From Nocardioides sp. URHA0032 (GTDB lineage Bacteria > Actinomycetota > Actinomycetes > Propionibacteriales > Nocardioidaceae), in contig NZ_JIAV01000001.1 in assembly GCF_000620645.1 (NCBI RefSeq), forward strand, positions 124,001 through 188,000: a DNA stretch of 64,000 nt, written 5' to 3'. This document shows, one piece after another, positions 44,795-53,304 of the stretch. Below the pieces are notes generated by a model. That model did no database searches. It saw only the letters and a program-made list of their open reading frames with translations, and was not told the origin of the DNA. The stretch's first letter is position 1, and every line of letters begins with the position of its first letter. A program made the translations under genes and the position numbers.

Positions 44795-45181
44795 ATGATC
44801 GACCACCTGGGCATCAACTGCTCCGACCTCCAGCACTCCGCGGACTTCTACGACGCCGTCCTCGGCGTCCTCGGCCACCGCCGCCTGACGGACCACGGTG
44901 TGGCGATCGGCTACGGCACGTCGCACCCGGCGTTCTGGATCGGCCGCCAGCCGGAGGAGGGCCCCGCTTCCGGGCCGAACCGGGAGATCCATGTCGCCTT
45001 CGGCGCCGCCTCGGCCGAGGACGTCCGGGCCTTCTTCGACGCCGCCGTCGCGTTCGGCGCCGAGGTGCTGCACGAGCCGCGCCACTTCCCCGAGTACCAC
45101 GACCACTACTACGGCGCCTTTGTGCGCGACCCCGACGGCAACAACGTCGAGGCGGTCTGCCACACGGTCTCGCCCGGATGA
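44795..45181 (+). CDS. VOC-family (glyoxalase/dioxygenase fold) protein
   Basis: A 128-residue single-module vicinal-oxygen-chelate protein. It opens IDHLGINCSDLQHSADFYDA (metal-site His4 and the first beta-alpha unit), continues with PNREIHVAFGAASAEDVRAF (second metal position), and ends HYYGAFVRDPDGNNVEAVCH with the metal-binding Glu. Members range from glyoxalases to fosfomycin-resistance and fluoropropanoid enzymes, so the substrate is open. The ATG at 44795 follows an AGGGG close upstream. It diverges from the PNP gene. Confidence 0.85.
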   Translation: MIDHLGINCSDLQHSADFYDAVLGVLGHRRLTDHGVAIGYGTSHPAFWIGRQPEEGPASGPNREIHVAFGAASAEDVRAFFDAAVAFGAEVLHEPRHFPEYHDHYYGAFVRDPDGNNVEAVCHTVSPG

Positions 45182-45185
45182 GTCA

Positions 45186-45200
45186 CCGGCCGGGGGCCGG
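45186..45200. terminator. Short GC hairpin between convergent genes
   Basis: CCGGCC-GGG-GGCCGG: a 6-bp all-GC stem between the VOC gene and the convergent cyclotransferase-like gene. Confidence 0.35.
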
Positions 45201-45206
45201 CCGGCC

Positions 45207-45659
45207 CTACAGTCCCGTGGATCGGCAGGGGCGGCGTCGGAGGGCGGCGACGTAGTCGGCCGGGGCGTCGGCGGCCTCGGCGGCGTCGGCGAGGATGCCG
45301 AGGTACGACGCGCTGGGCAGGCCGCCCTCGTAGGCGTCGAGGACGTAGGTCCACACCACCATCGAACCGGTCATGGTCGCGACCCGGACGCGGGTCTTGC
45401 GGTAGAGGCCGAGGTCGGCGCCCTCCCAGCCGTCCAGGGCCGCCTCGTCCTCGCGGGTGACGTCGTACACCGCCACGAAGACCTGCTCGATCGGGTCCTC
45501 GACGATCGTCGACAGGGCGCCGTCCCAGCCGTGCTCCTCCCCGCCGAACGTGAGCCGCCAGCCCTGCAGCCACCCGGTGGTGGACATCGGGGAGTGCGGG
45601 CACCGTTCGCTCATCCGGACGGGATCGAGGTTCGTCCCGTAGGCCGCGTAGAGCGTCAT
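45207..45659 (-). CDS. Gamma-glutamylcyclotransferase-like protein
   Basis: A 150-residue protein of the GGCT/AIG2 fold. The N-terminal [20 protein letters not shown] is the 'YGSN' substrate-binding loop. [20 protein letters not shown] and [20 protein letters not shown] (with the catalytic-type Glu region) follow, and the barrel ends near [20 protein letters not shown]. Such proteins release 5-oxoproline from gamma-glutamyl dipeptides or degrade glutathione-like thiols; the exact substrate is unknown. Confidence 0.82.
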   Translation of the reverse strand: MTLYAAYGTNLDPVRMSERCPHSPMSTTGWLQGWRLTFGGEEHGWDGALSTIVEDPIEQVFVAVYDVTREDEAALDGWEGADLGLYRKTRVRVATMTGSMVVWTYVLDAYEGGLPSASYLGILADAAEAADAPADYVAALRRRPCRSTGL

Positions 45660-45761
45660 CGGGATCCCCGCGGCGATGCGAGCGCAGCGAGCAGCGTCGA
45701 GGGGTGAAGCGTCACGCCCGAAGACTAAACGACCGATGCGGAGTGGGCTGCCTCACGTCAG

Positions 45762-45767
45762 TACGCT
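45762..45767 (+). promoter_or_regulatory. Candidate -10 box (TACGCT), leaderless lpdA
   Basis: TACGCT followed by 7 nt and GTG 45775, with no ribosome site. The box decides the start of lpdA. Confidence 0.5.
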
Positions 45768-45774
45768 GACTGCT

Positions 45775-47166
45775 GTGACCACGCACTTCAACGTCCTCGT
45801 CCTCGGCGCCGGCCCCGGAGGCTACGTCGCCGCGATCCGCGCCGCCCAGCTCGGCCAGACCGTCGCGGTCGTCGAGGACAAGTACTGGGGCGGTGTCTGC
45901 CTCAACGTCGGCTGCATCCCGTCGAAGGCACTGCTCCGGAACGCCGAGATCGCGCACATCATCACGAAGGAGAGGGACACCTTCGGGATCAGCGGCGACG
46001 CGGTCATGGACTTCGAGATCACCCACAAGCGCAGCCGGGGCGTCGCGGACGCCAGCGCCAAGGGTGTGCACTACCTGATGAAGAAGAACAAGATCCAGGA
46101 GATCGACGGCTGGGGCACGCTCAGGTCGGCCACGGAGATCGAGGTCGAGAAGGACGGTCAGAGGACCACCTACACCTTCGACAACCTGATCATCGGCACC
46201 GGTGCGAAGGTCCGGATGCTGCCGGGCATGAGCCCGAGCGAGAACGTCGTGACGTACGAGGAGCAGATCCTCGACGCCGGGCTGCCGAGGAGCATCATCA
46301 TCGGCGGCTCCGGCGCGATCGGCGTCGAGTTCGCCTATGTGCTCGCCAACTTCGGTGTCGACGTGACCATCGTGGAGTTCCTCGACCGGATGGTCCCGAC
46401 CGAGGACGCCGACGTGTCGAAGGAGCTGCTCAAGCAGTACAAGAAGCTCGGCGTGAAGGTCCTCCTCTCGACCAAGGTCGAGGACGTCGAGGACACCGGC
46501 AGCGGCGTCAGGGTGACGGTGAGCAAGGACGGCAACAGCGAGGTCCTCGAGGCCGACCGGATGCTGGCGGCGTTCGGCTTCGCGCCTCGCGTGGACGGCT
46601 ACGGCCTCGAGAACACCGGCGTCAAGGTCTCGGACCGCGGCGCGATCGAGGTCGACGCACGCGGCCGCACGAACGTCGAGAACGTCTACGCGATCGGCGA
46701 CGTGACCGGGAAGCTGATGCTGGCCCACACCGCGGAGGCGATGGGTGTCGTCGCCGCGGAGACGATCGCCGGCGCCGAGACCGTCGAGATCAACTTCGAC
46801 ATGATCCCGCGAGCGACGTTCTGCCAGCCGCAGATCGCCTCGTTCGGCTACTCCGAGGCCCAGGCCAAGGAGAAGGGGTACGACGTCAAGGTGGCCAGCT
46901 TCCCGTTCTCGGCCAACGGCAAGGCCCGCGGGATGGCCGAGGGCGTCGGCTTCGTGAAGATCGTCGCGGACGCGCAGTACAACGAGATCCTCGGCGCCCA
47001 CATGATCGGCCCCGAGGTCACCGAGCTGCTCCCGGCGCTCACGCTGGCCCAGCAGTGGGACCTCACCGCCGACGAGGTCGCGCGGAACGTGTTCGCCCAC
47101 CCGACCCTGTCGGAGGCGATGAAGGAGGCCGTCGAGGGCATCGCCGGCCACATGATCAACCTGTGA
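45775..47166 (+). CDS. lpdA: Dihydrolipoyl dehydrogenase (E3)
   Basis: FAD enzyme that reoxidises the lipoamide of pyruvate, 2-oxoglutarate and branched-chain dehydrogenase complexes, making NADH. The 463-residue protein has FAD fold [20 protein letters not shown] at the N-terminus, redox disulfide [13 protein letters not shown] (Cys42 and Cys47), NAD fold [20 protein letters not shown], second FAD motif [20 protein letters not shown], and C-terminal active-site His/Glu in [17 protein letters not shown] related gene without the disulfide lies next in line on the same strand. Confidence 0.95.
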   Translation: MTTHFNVLVLGAGPGGYVAAIRAAQLGQTVAVVEDKYWGGVCLNVGCIPSKALLRNAEIAHIITKERDTFGISGDAVMDFEITHKRSRGVADASAKGVHYLMKKNKIQEIDGWGTLRSATEIEVEKDGQRTTYTFDNLIIGTGAKVRMLPGMSPSENVVTYEEQILDAGLPRSIIIGGSGAIGVEFAYVLANFGVDVTIVEFLDRMVPTEDADVSKELLKQYKKLGVKVLLSTKVEDVEDTGSGVRVTVSKDGNSEVLEADRMLAAFGFAPRVDGYGLENTGVKVSDRGAIEVDARGRTNVENVYAIGDVTGKLMLAHTAEAMGVVAAETIAGAETVEINFDMIPRATFCQPQIASFGYSEAQAKEKGYDVKVASFPFSANGKARGMAEGVGFVKIVADAQYNEILGAHMIGPEVTELLPALTLAQQWDLTADEVARNVFAHPTLSEAMKEAVEGIAGHMINL

Positions 47167-47212
47167 CGAGCAGCCGGGTGCGAGGAACGAGCGCGCGGCG
47201 TGGGCTCGGCCA

Positions 47213-47267
47213 GATCGAGTAGCCGCCGCGGCTGAGGCACGAAGCCGCGGTGCGGCGTATCGAGACC
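47213..47267. repeat. REP-like intergenic palindromic element
   Basis: An imperfect dyad from GATCGAGTAGC to GCGTATCGAGACC, with GCCGCGG...CCGCGG inside. The GTATCGAGACC end and TCGAGTAG end match, from memory, the common intergenic repeats of Nocardioides and relatives. Only one copy is seen in this window. Confidence 0.45.
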
Positions 47268-47282
47268 TGACGGGACGTGGGA

Positions 47283-48686
47283 ATGACCGGCAACAACGAG
47301 AGAGTCGTCATCATCGGCGGTGGCCCCGGTGGCTACGAGGCCGCGCACGTCGCCGCCCAGCTCGGCGCCGAGGTCACGATCGTCGACAGCGACGGGGTGG
47401 GCGGCTCCGCGGTCCTCACCGACTGCGTGCCGAGCAAGACGCTGATCGCCACCGCCGAGGTGATGAGCGAGCTGTCCGGCGCGGCCGAGCTCGGCGTCGA
47501 GTTCCACGACGCCGAGGGCGACGCCGCCACGACGATCCGGGTCGACCTCGAGCGCGTCAACGCCCGGGTCAAGGCGCTCGCCACGAGCCAGTCCGAGGAC
47601 ATCGGGCGGCGCCTCGCCCGCGACGGGGTCACGGTGCTCAGGGGCCGCGGCAGCCTGGCCGGCGCCGACCGGGTGGTCGCGCAGCTCGCCGACGGCTCCG
47701 AGCAGATGCTCCGCGCGGACGCCGTCCTGATCGCGACCGGCGCGGCGCCGCGCACGCTGCCGTCCGCGCAGCCCGACGGCGAGCGGATCCTCACCTGGGA
47801 GCAGGTCTACGACCTGACCGAGGTGCCGACCGAGCTGATCGTCGTCGGCTCCGGCGTGACGGGTGCCGAGTTCGCCAGCGCCTACCTCAACCTCGGCATC
47901 CCGGTGACGCTGGTCTCCTCCCGGGACCGGGTGCTGCCCGGCGAGGACGCCGACGCCGCCAAGGTCCTCGAGGACGTGCTCACGCGCCGGGGCATGACGG
48001 TCCTGTCCAGGTCCCGCATGGAGTCGGTCGCGCGTGACGGCGACGTCGTCACGGTCACCCTGACCGACGGGCGGACCGTCCAGGGCTCGCACTGCATCCT
48101 CGCGCTCGGCTCGGTCCCGAAGACCGACGACATGGGCCTCGAGGAGGCCGGCGTCATCCTCAAGGACGGCGGCTTCGTCAACGTCGACCGGGTCTCGCGC
48201 ACGTCGGCCCGCGGGGTGTACGCCGCCGGCGACTGCACCGGCGTCCTGATGCTCGCCAGCGTCGCGGCGATGCAGGGCCGGATCGCGATGTGGCACTTCC
48301 TCGGGGACACGGTGCATCCGCTCGACCTGAAGACGGTCTCGTCCAACGTCTTCACGGCCCCCGAGATCGCCACCGTCGGCTGGTCGCAGCAGGCCGTCGA
48401 CGCCGGGGAGATGCAGGCGGAGGTCGTGACGCTGCCGCTGTCGGGCAACCCGCGCGCCAAGATGCAGGGCGTCCGCGACGGCTTCGTGAAGCTGCTGTGC
48501 CGCCCCGGCACCGGCATCGTCGTCGGCGGCGTGGTCGTGGGCCCGCGCGCCAGCGAGCTGATCCACCCGGTCTCGATCGCGGTGGCGGAGTCGCTCACGG
48601 CCGACCAGCTCGCCCAGGCGTTTACTGTGTACCCGTCGATGAGCGGCTCGATCGCCGAGGCCGCTCGGCGCCTGCACCGCATCTGA
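47283..48686 (+). CDS. Dihydrolipoamide dehydrogenase-like flavoprotein lacking the redox disulfide
   Basis: A 467-residue member of the pyridine nucleotide-disulfide oxidoreductase family. FAD fold VVIIGGGPGGYEAAHVAAQL and NAD fold ELIVVGSGVTGAEFASAYLN are intact. The redox motif reads GGSAVLTDCVPSK, with Ala43 in place of the first Cys (Cys48 remains). The C-terminal His-Pro motif is replaced by YPSMSGSIAEA. It therefore cannot act as an E3. The same changes occur in the Mycobacterium Rv3303c-type protein, described as an NAD(P)H:quinone reductase (family knowledge), and that is the best functional guess. ATG 47283 was chosen; GTG 47277 is possible. Confidence 0.85.
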   Translation: MTGNNERVVIIGGGPGGYEAAHVAAQLGAEVTIVDSDGVGGSAVLTDCVPSKTLIATAEVMSELSGAAELGVEFHDAEGDAATTIRVDLERVNARVKALATSQSEDIGRRLARDGVTVLRGRGSLAGADRVVAQLADGSEQMLRADAVLIATGAAPRTLPSAQPDGERILTWEQVYDLTEVPTELIVVGSGVTGAEFASAYLNLGIPVTLVSSRDRVLPGEDADAAKVLEDVLTRRGMTVLSRSRMESVARDGDVVTVTLTDGRTVQGSHCILALGSVPKTDDMGLEEAGVILKDGGFVNVDRVSRTSARGVYAAGDCTGVLMLASVAAMQGRIAMWHFLGDTVHPLDLKTVSSNVFTAPEIATVGWSQQAVDAGEMQAEVVTLPLSGNPRAKMQGVRDGFVKLLCRPGTGIVVGGVVVGPRASELIHPVSIAVAESLTADQLAQAFTVYPSMSGSIAEAARRLHRI

Positions 48687-48702
48687 TCTCGGGGGTCACC
48701 AC

Positions 48703-49860
48703 ATGCTCGGACGGCTCGTCGTCGCCACCGCGACCCTGCTCCTCGCGTCCGCCGCACCCGCGGCCGCGGCCGATGCGTGGGACGTCCCGCACTCGGCGAC
48801 GATCACCATCGACGGCCACGGGCACGGTCACGGCCGGGGCCTGTCCCAGTACGGCGCGAAGCACGCCGCCGAGGACGGCGTCGGCTACCGGGAGATCCTC
48901 GACTTCTACTACCGCGGGACCTCGTGGGGGACCGCGACCGGGCAGGTCCGCATCTTCCTGAGCCGGGGCGACCTCGGCAACACCGTCCAGGTGGAGCCAA
49001 AGCGCGGCCTGGTCGCGCGCGCCGGCGGCCGCAGCTGGGACCTCACCCGGGCGAAGCCGCGCGCGCAGCGCTGGCGGATCGTGCCGAAGGGCGCCGCCCG
49101 GAGCAGCCTGCAGTACCGCCGGTCCGGCTGGCACCAGTACCGCTCGGTCGCCGGGACGCTCGAGTTCGCCGCGAAGGGCAAGCCGATCACGCTCGACACG
49201 CAGGACGGTCCGATGTCCTACCGCGGCTCCGTCCGCTCGGTCCCGTCCAGCCCCGGCCACCGGATGGCGATCAACGTGCTGCCCATGGAGGCCTACCTCC
49301 GCGGCGTGGTGCCCGCCGAGGTGGTCGCCTCGACGTGGCCGCAGCAGGCGCAGCGCGCCCAGGCCGTCGCCGCGCGCAGCTACGCAGCCCTCAAGCGGTC
49401 GACCCGTCAGGACAAGCCCTACGACCTCGACGACACCACGAGTTATCAGCGGTACCTCGGCGTCGACCGCGAGTGGCCGGCCTCGGACACCGCGGTCGCC
49501 GCCACCGCCGGAAAGATCCTCACGTACGGCGGCGAGCCCGCGTTCACCGAGTTCACGGCGAGCAACGGCGGCTGGACGGTGGCCGGCGACGCGCCGTACC
49601 TCCAGGCCCGGGAGGACCCGTGGGACCGGACCCAGGCCTGGGAGGAGACGCTCTCCGACACCGACGTCGAGTCGGCGTGGCCGTCGGTCGGCGACCTCAC
49701 CCACGTGGAGATCGCCGGGCGCGACGGCCACGGCGAGTGGGGAGGGCGAGCCGGGACGGTGACCCTGACGGGCACGGGCGGGACCGTCACGGTCAGCGGC
49801 GCGGCCTTCGCACTGCGGCTCGGACTGGCCTCGCCGTGGCTCACGATCCGGGTGAGCTGA
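48703..49860 (+). CDS. Secreted SpoIID/LytB-domain protein (copy 1)
   Basis: A 385-residue exported protein. It has a signal peptide (MLGRLVVATATLLLASAAPA, cleavage near residue 23) and a GHGHGHGRGLSQYGAKHAAE motif with DGVGYREILDFYYRGTSWGT. The SpoIID core is MAINVLPMEAYLRGVVPAEV with the expected catalytic Glu, then AQRAQAVAARSYAALK. FTASNGGWTVAGDAPYLQARED closes the domain. SpoIID enzymes cut denuded glycan strands; in non-sporulating actinobacteria the role is probably cell-wall remodelling. It starts 17 bp after the flavoprotein gene and is followed by a paralogue in tandem. Confidence 0.88.
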   Translation: MLGRLVVATATLLLASAAPAAAADAWDVPHSATITIDGHGHGHGRGLSQYGAKHAAEDGVGYREILDFYYRGTSWGTATGQVRIFLSRGDLGNTVQVEPKRGLVARAGGRSWDLTRAKPRAQRWRIVPKGAARSSLQYRRSGWHQYRSVAGTLEFAAKGKPITLDTQDGPMSYRGSVRSVPSSPGHRMAINVLPMEAYLRGVVPAEVVASTWPQQAQRAQAVAARSYAALKRSTRQDKPYDLDDTTSYQRYLGVDREWPASDTAVAATAGKILTYGGEPAFTEFTASNGGWTVAGDAPYLQAREDPWDRTQAWEETLSDTDVESAWPSVGDLTHVEIAGRDGHGEWGGRAGTVTLTGTGGTVTVSGAAFALRLGLASPWLTIRVS

Positions 49861-49877
49861 ACTACAGGTCTGTAGTT
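49860..49877. promoter_or_regulatory. 18-bp palindrome, candidate operator
   Basis: AACTACAG-GT-CTGTAGTT: perfect 8-bp arms starting on the last base of the first SpoIID gene and ending 50 bp before the second. The TACA...TGTA core recalls BlaI/CopY-type operators, but the spacing (N4) differs from the usual N2, so the regulator is uncertain. Confidence 0.5.
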
Positions 49878-49926
49878 ACCGCGACTCCGTTGCGGGGCTG
49901 ATGTGACGCATGGTGCGATTGTGACC

Positions 49927-51114
49927 ATGCGTGCGATCCCCGGACTGCTGGCGACCGCGCTCGCCGCGTCGCTCGGCCTCGGCGCACCCGCGAGCGCGGC
50001 GAGCGCGGACGTCTGGAAGGTCCCCGCGGACGCGACGATCACCGTCCGCGGGCACGGCTACGGGCACGGCCACGGGATGTCGCAGTACGGCGCCGAGGGG
50101 GCGGCCCGGAAGGGCTTGACCTACCGGCAGATCGTGCGGTTCTACTACCCGGGCACGGAGTGGGGGCAGGCCCGGGGCCGGGTGACCGTGCTGATCACCG
50201 CGGACACCACCGACGATCTGGTCGTCGTCGCCCGGAAGGGGCTCACGGTCCGCGACACCGCCGGGGGCAAGCCGCTACCGCTGCCGGACAACGGCGCGAG
50301 CCGCTGGAAGGTCGCGGTCGGCAGCGACGGCGTCAACCGGGTGTTGTTCCGCACCCACCGCTGGCACCGGTGGCACGCGCTCGACGGCCAGGGCGAGTTC
50401 TACGCCGCCGGCGAGCCGGTCACGCTCGTCACCCCGACCGGCGAGCGGGCATACCGGGGCCGGTTACGGGTCGGCGTCACGTCCTCCGGTGACCGGGTCA
50501 CCGTCAACGACCTGGCCCTGGACAACTACCTCCGGGGCGTCGTGCCGCTGGAGATCCCGGCGTCCTGGAGCCCCGACGCCGTCCGCGCGCAGGCGGTCGC
50601 CGCGCGCAGCTACGCGGCGTACGAGCGCGCCCACCCGCAGTCCGCGGCGTACCAGCTCTGCGACACCTGGTCCTGCCAGGTGTACGGCGGGTACGACGCT
50701 GAGTACCCCGCCTCCGACACGGCGGTCCAGGACACGGCGAAGCAGGTGCTGCTCAGCGGCGGCGACCCGGCGTTCACGCAGTTCGGGTCGAGCAGCGGCG
50801 GCTGGACCTCGGCCGGGTCGGTGTCCTACCTGCCGGCGCAGAAGGATCCGTACGACGGGTGGGCCGGCAACCCGGTGCACACCTGGTCGACGCGGCTCGG
50901 CGACGAGGTGCTCGAGCGGACCTGGCCCGCGGTCGGCGACCTGCGGAGGATCGCCGTGACGAAGCGCGACGGCAACGGGGACTGGGGCGGACGGGTCGTC
51001 TCGCTGACGCTGAGCGGCACCGACGGCAAGGTCGCGGTCTCCGGCGACACGTTCCGGTCCCTGCTGGGGCTGCGCTCGACGTGGATGACGTTCAGGGTGT
51101 CGTCAGCAGCTTGA
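49927..51114 (+). CDS. Secreted SpoIID/LytB-domain protein (copy 2)
   Basis: A 395-residue paralogue of the preceding gene. Signal peptide MRAIPGLLATALAASLGLGA, cleavage near residue 24. RGHGYGHGHGMSQYGAEGAA and LTYRQIVRFYYPGTEWGQAR parallel copy 1. VTVNDLALDNYLRGVVPLEI carries the catalytic Glu, followed by AVRAQAVAARSYAAYERAHP. Copy 2 has an extra Cys pair, CDTWSCQVYGGYDAEYPASD, probably a disulfide that copy 1 lacks. A tandem duplication followed by divergence is the simplest explanation. The last 23 bp overlap the convergent small membrane gene. Confidence 0.88.
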   Translation: MRAIPGLLATALAASLGLGAPASAASADVWKVPADATITVRGHGYGHGHGMSQYGAEGAARKGLTYRQIVRFYYPGTEWGQARGRVTVLITADTTDDLVVVARKGLTVRDTAGGKPLPLPDNGASRWKVAVGSDGVNRVLFRTHRWHRWHALDGQGEFYAAGEPVTLVTPTGERAYRGRLRVGVTSSGDRVTVNDLALDNYLRGVVPLEIPASWSPDAVRAQAVAARSYAAYERAHPQSAAYQLCDTWSCQVYGGYDAEYPASDTAVQDTAKQVLLSGGDPAFTQFGSSSGGWTSAGSVSYLPAQKDPYDGWAGNPVHTWSTRLGDEVLERTWPAVGDLRRIAVTKRDGNGDWGGRVVSLTLSGTDGKVAVSGDTFRSLLGLRSTWMTFRVSSAA

Positions 51115-51475
51115 GGGCGTTCCTGAACACCAGCCAGTCCATGAACAGCAGCACGCCGCCGAGCACCACGACCATCAGGCCACCTCGGACCGTGGTCGCC
51201 CAGACCAGCACCCCCACCCCGACGACGAGGCTCAGGACGCCGAGGTCCCACACGATCTTGCCGGCCCGCACCGACGCCCACGCGAGCATCGTCGCGACGA
51301 GGCTGAGCGCGGCGAACAGCGCGAGCAGCCAGAACATCGTCGACCCGGGGTCGTCGCGGCCGATGTCGTTGGCGGCGAAGACGCCGAGGGCGATGATCAG
51401 CGCGTGGCCGACCGCGGACACCGCCGTACCGCGGTTGACGGCCCGGTCGTACGCGGCCAGTGCCGGCGTGCTCAT
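51092..51475 (-). CDS. Small four-helix membrane protein of the WXG locus
   Basis: A 127-residue protein with about four membrane helices: VSAVGHALIIALGVFAANDI, MFWLLALFAALSLVATMLAW, IVWDLGVLSLVVGVGVLVWA and LMVVVLGGVLLFMDWLVF. No family recognised. Its ATG overlaps the stop of the WXG-containing gene (TGATG), making it the last member of a four-gene coupled set, so it may be a membrane partner or immunity-like protein for those products (inference). The 3' end overlaps the second SpoIID gene by 23 bp. Confidence 0.7.
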   Translation of the reverse strand: MSTPALAAYDRAVNRGTAVSAVGHALIIALGVFAANDIGRDDPGSTMFWLLALFAALSLVATMLAWASVRAGKIVWDLGVLSLVVGVGVLVWATTVRGGLMVVVLGGVLLFMDWLVFRNALKLLTTP

Positions 51476-52188
51476 CAGCCGATGACCGCGGACGGCCAGT
51501 TCTCGGCGCCGAAGTCGCCGGTCTCGTTCGCGACCTGGAGGAACGTCGAGTTCGCGCCCGAGGCCGCCGCACGGAGGTTGATGACCGCGCTGGCCAGGGC
51601 CGCGATGGCGACCACCACGGCGCCGAGGATGGTGGCGGGCACCGCCGGCAGCCCGATGATGCTGACGGTCTCGCCCCCGGCGGCGATGATCGCCACGACG
51701 AGGGCGGCCAGGGCGGCGGCGGTGAGGACGTAGAAGACGTACAGTGCCGACGCGACGGCGCCGAGGGCCGGACCGATCTGGGCGGTCAGCTTGCTCTGCA
51801 CGGCCGAGAGCGCCTTGCCCTGGGGGCCGAGGGAGAGCGCGTAGCGGTCGGCCGCCCGGCCCTTCCACTCCGTGTCCACCGCGCTCTGCGAGCGGTCGGA
51901 CTCGCTCGCCCGCGCGGCGACCGGCCCGCCGACCTCGATCCACGCGTCCTTCGCCGAGTCGAGGTCCCACGGCGCCCCGATGTTCGAGGCGATCTCGCCG
52001 ACCTTGTCCCAGAACTCGCCCAGCTTCTCCATGGCCTTGTTCCAGAGGTCCTTGAACTTGTCGACGACCCAGCCCAGGCCCCACGGGACCCAGGACAGGA
52101 TGTCGTTGACCTTGTCGGTGACCCATTGGATCTTCTCGTCGATCTCGTCGAGAAGGTCCATGATGCGGTCGACGGTCTCCGGTCCCAT
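51475..52188 (-). CDS. WXG-motif protein with paired C-terminal hydrophobic helices
   Basis: A 237-residue protein. The first 75 residues are helical and Trp-rich (IQWVTDKVNDILSWVPWGLG, then WVVDKFKDLWNKAMEKLGEF). Residues 80-135 look like a WXG100-type module: TEWKGRAADRYALSLGPQGK contains the W-x-G turn. Residues ~145-205 hold two long hydrophobic helices (ALYVFYVLTAAALAALVVAI and ATILGAVVVAIAALASAVIN), resembling a hairpin that could insert in a membrane. It fits type VII secretion substrates or their membrane-active effectors; no EccC ATPase or mycosin gene is in the window. Confidence 0.65.
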   Translation of the reverse strand: MGPETVDRIMDLLDEIDEKIQWVTDKVNDILSWVPWGLGWVVDKFKDLWNKAMEKLGEFWDKVGEIASNIGAPWDLDSAKDAWIEVGGPVAARASESDRSQSAVDTEWKGRAADRYALSLGPQGKALSAVQSKLTAQIGPALGAVASALYVFYVLTAAALAALVVAIIAAGGETVSIIGLPAVPATILGAVVVAIAALASAVINLRAAASGANSTFLQVANETGDFGAENWPSAVIG

Positions 52189-52198
52189 CAGCCTCTCC

Positions 52199-52513
52199 TC
52201 ACTCCGGGATCCAGACGGACTGGACCTGGTGCACGACGTTCTCGTCGGTGCTCTGGAAGTCGCGACGCACCTCGCGCAGCGCGTCGGCGAGCTGCTTGGT
52301 CTCGCGGGTGCCGGCAGTGAGGACGTCCTGGACGTGCTGCCGGGCCCTGGCGTAGCTGGCGTCGAGCCCGACCATCCCGCACACGAAGGAGAACTGCGCG
52401 GCGGACAGGGTCAGGCCGGCCACGGTGCCCTCGGCGTCATCGAGCGCGCGGGACGTGTCGTCCCACTCGCCCGCCTCGCTGGTCAGGGCCTCGAAGCCCG
52501 CTTGCATCGTCAT
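52199..52513 (-). CDS. WXG100-like small helical protein
   Basis: A 104-residue, all-helical protein of ESAT-6/WXG100 size: MQAGFEALTSEAGEWDDTSR, then ALDDAEGTVAGLTLSAAQFS, and a second helix YARARQHVQDVLTAGTRETK. The canonical WXG turn is not exact, so the assignment rests on size, helix pattern and neighbours. It is coupled by ATGA to the YbaB-like gene upstream and 10 bp from the WXG gene downstream. It may be a secreted dimer partner. Confidence 0.6.
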   Translation of the reverse strand: MTMQAGFEALTSEAGEWDDTSRALDDAEGTVAGLTLSAAQFSFVCGMVGLDASYARARQHVQDVLTAGTRETKQLADALREVRRDFQSTDENVVHQVQSVWIPE

Positions 52514-53246
52514 CGGTCGTTCCCCTCTGGCGTGGTCGTGGCGCCGATGGCACGCCGCGCGATGTCGGCGAGCCGGGACGCCTGGATGGCGGCAGCGAGG
52601 CCCTCCCGCCGGGCGCGCCGGGTCGCGGCGAGCATGGCCTCGGTGATCTCGCGGCCCAGGTTCGCCGGGTGCGCACGCGACACCCAGCCCAGGTCGAGGT
52701 CGAGGCTGTCGACGTCGCCGTTGCCGAGCGCGGTGGCAGCCACGTGGCCCGACGTGCTGCGGGCGGTGAAGGTGCGGCCGGCGTGCTCGTCGAGCAGCCG
52801 GTTGGCCTCGTCGAGGCCCGCGCGGACGTCCATCAGCACATCCTCCGCGAGCTCCCGGGCGACGGCCGTGCCGTCGGCGCCGGCCGCGACCCGCTCGTCG
52901 AAGGCCTCCAGCACCGCGACGCTCGGACGGGCCGGGCGCGCCGGGGGTGCGGGCTCGTCCTCCAGGTCGCGCAGGGCATCGCCGTACTGCTCGACCTGGC
53001 GCACCTTCGCCTCGGCCACGGCTGCCAGGACGGCCGCTGGCAGCTCGGCCGCGGCCAGCTGCTGATCCCAGGTGAACCCGATCCGGACCCACTCGAGCCG
53101 GCCCTCGGCGTCCACCCGGACCGTGACCTGTCCGCGTCGTCGGCGGTCTCGAGGGGCCCGATCCGCTCCTGGGCGCCGGCCAGCTGCTGGAGCAGCACGT
53201 CGCTGCTCTCCCTGAGGACGGCCAGGTCCTCGATCAGGTCGGTCAT
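52510..53246 (-). pseudogene. YbaB/EbfC-like protein of the WXG locus, frameshifted
   Basis: The N-terminal ~40 residues (MTDLIEDLAVLRESSDVLLQ, then QLAGAQERIGPLETADDA) start at ATG 53246. The continuation GQVTVRVDAEGRLEWVRIGF lies in another frame from about 53135 and runs to the stop at 52510. Restoring one G near 53137 (GCGGAC to GCGGGAC) would join them into a ~245-residue protein whose first 110 residues match the YbaB/EbfC nucleoid-associated fold often found in type VII loci. The Pro-rich, Ala-rich C-terminus is unassigned. Either a sequence error or a real frameshift; if real, the downstream part could still be translated from GTG 53115. Confidence 0.6.
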
Positions 53247-53304
53247 CGTCTGTCTTCCCCCGAGTGGTCGTGACGCCCAGACCCTTGCCCGCACCTCCCA
53301 GGAC

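Noticed and set aside
49860..49877. BlaI-type operator
   Set aside because: TACA and TGTA are separated by four bases instead of two; the palindrome is reported without naming a regulator.
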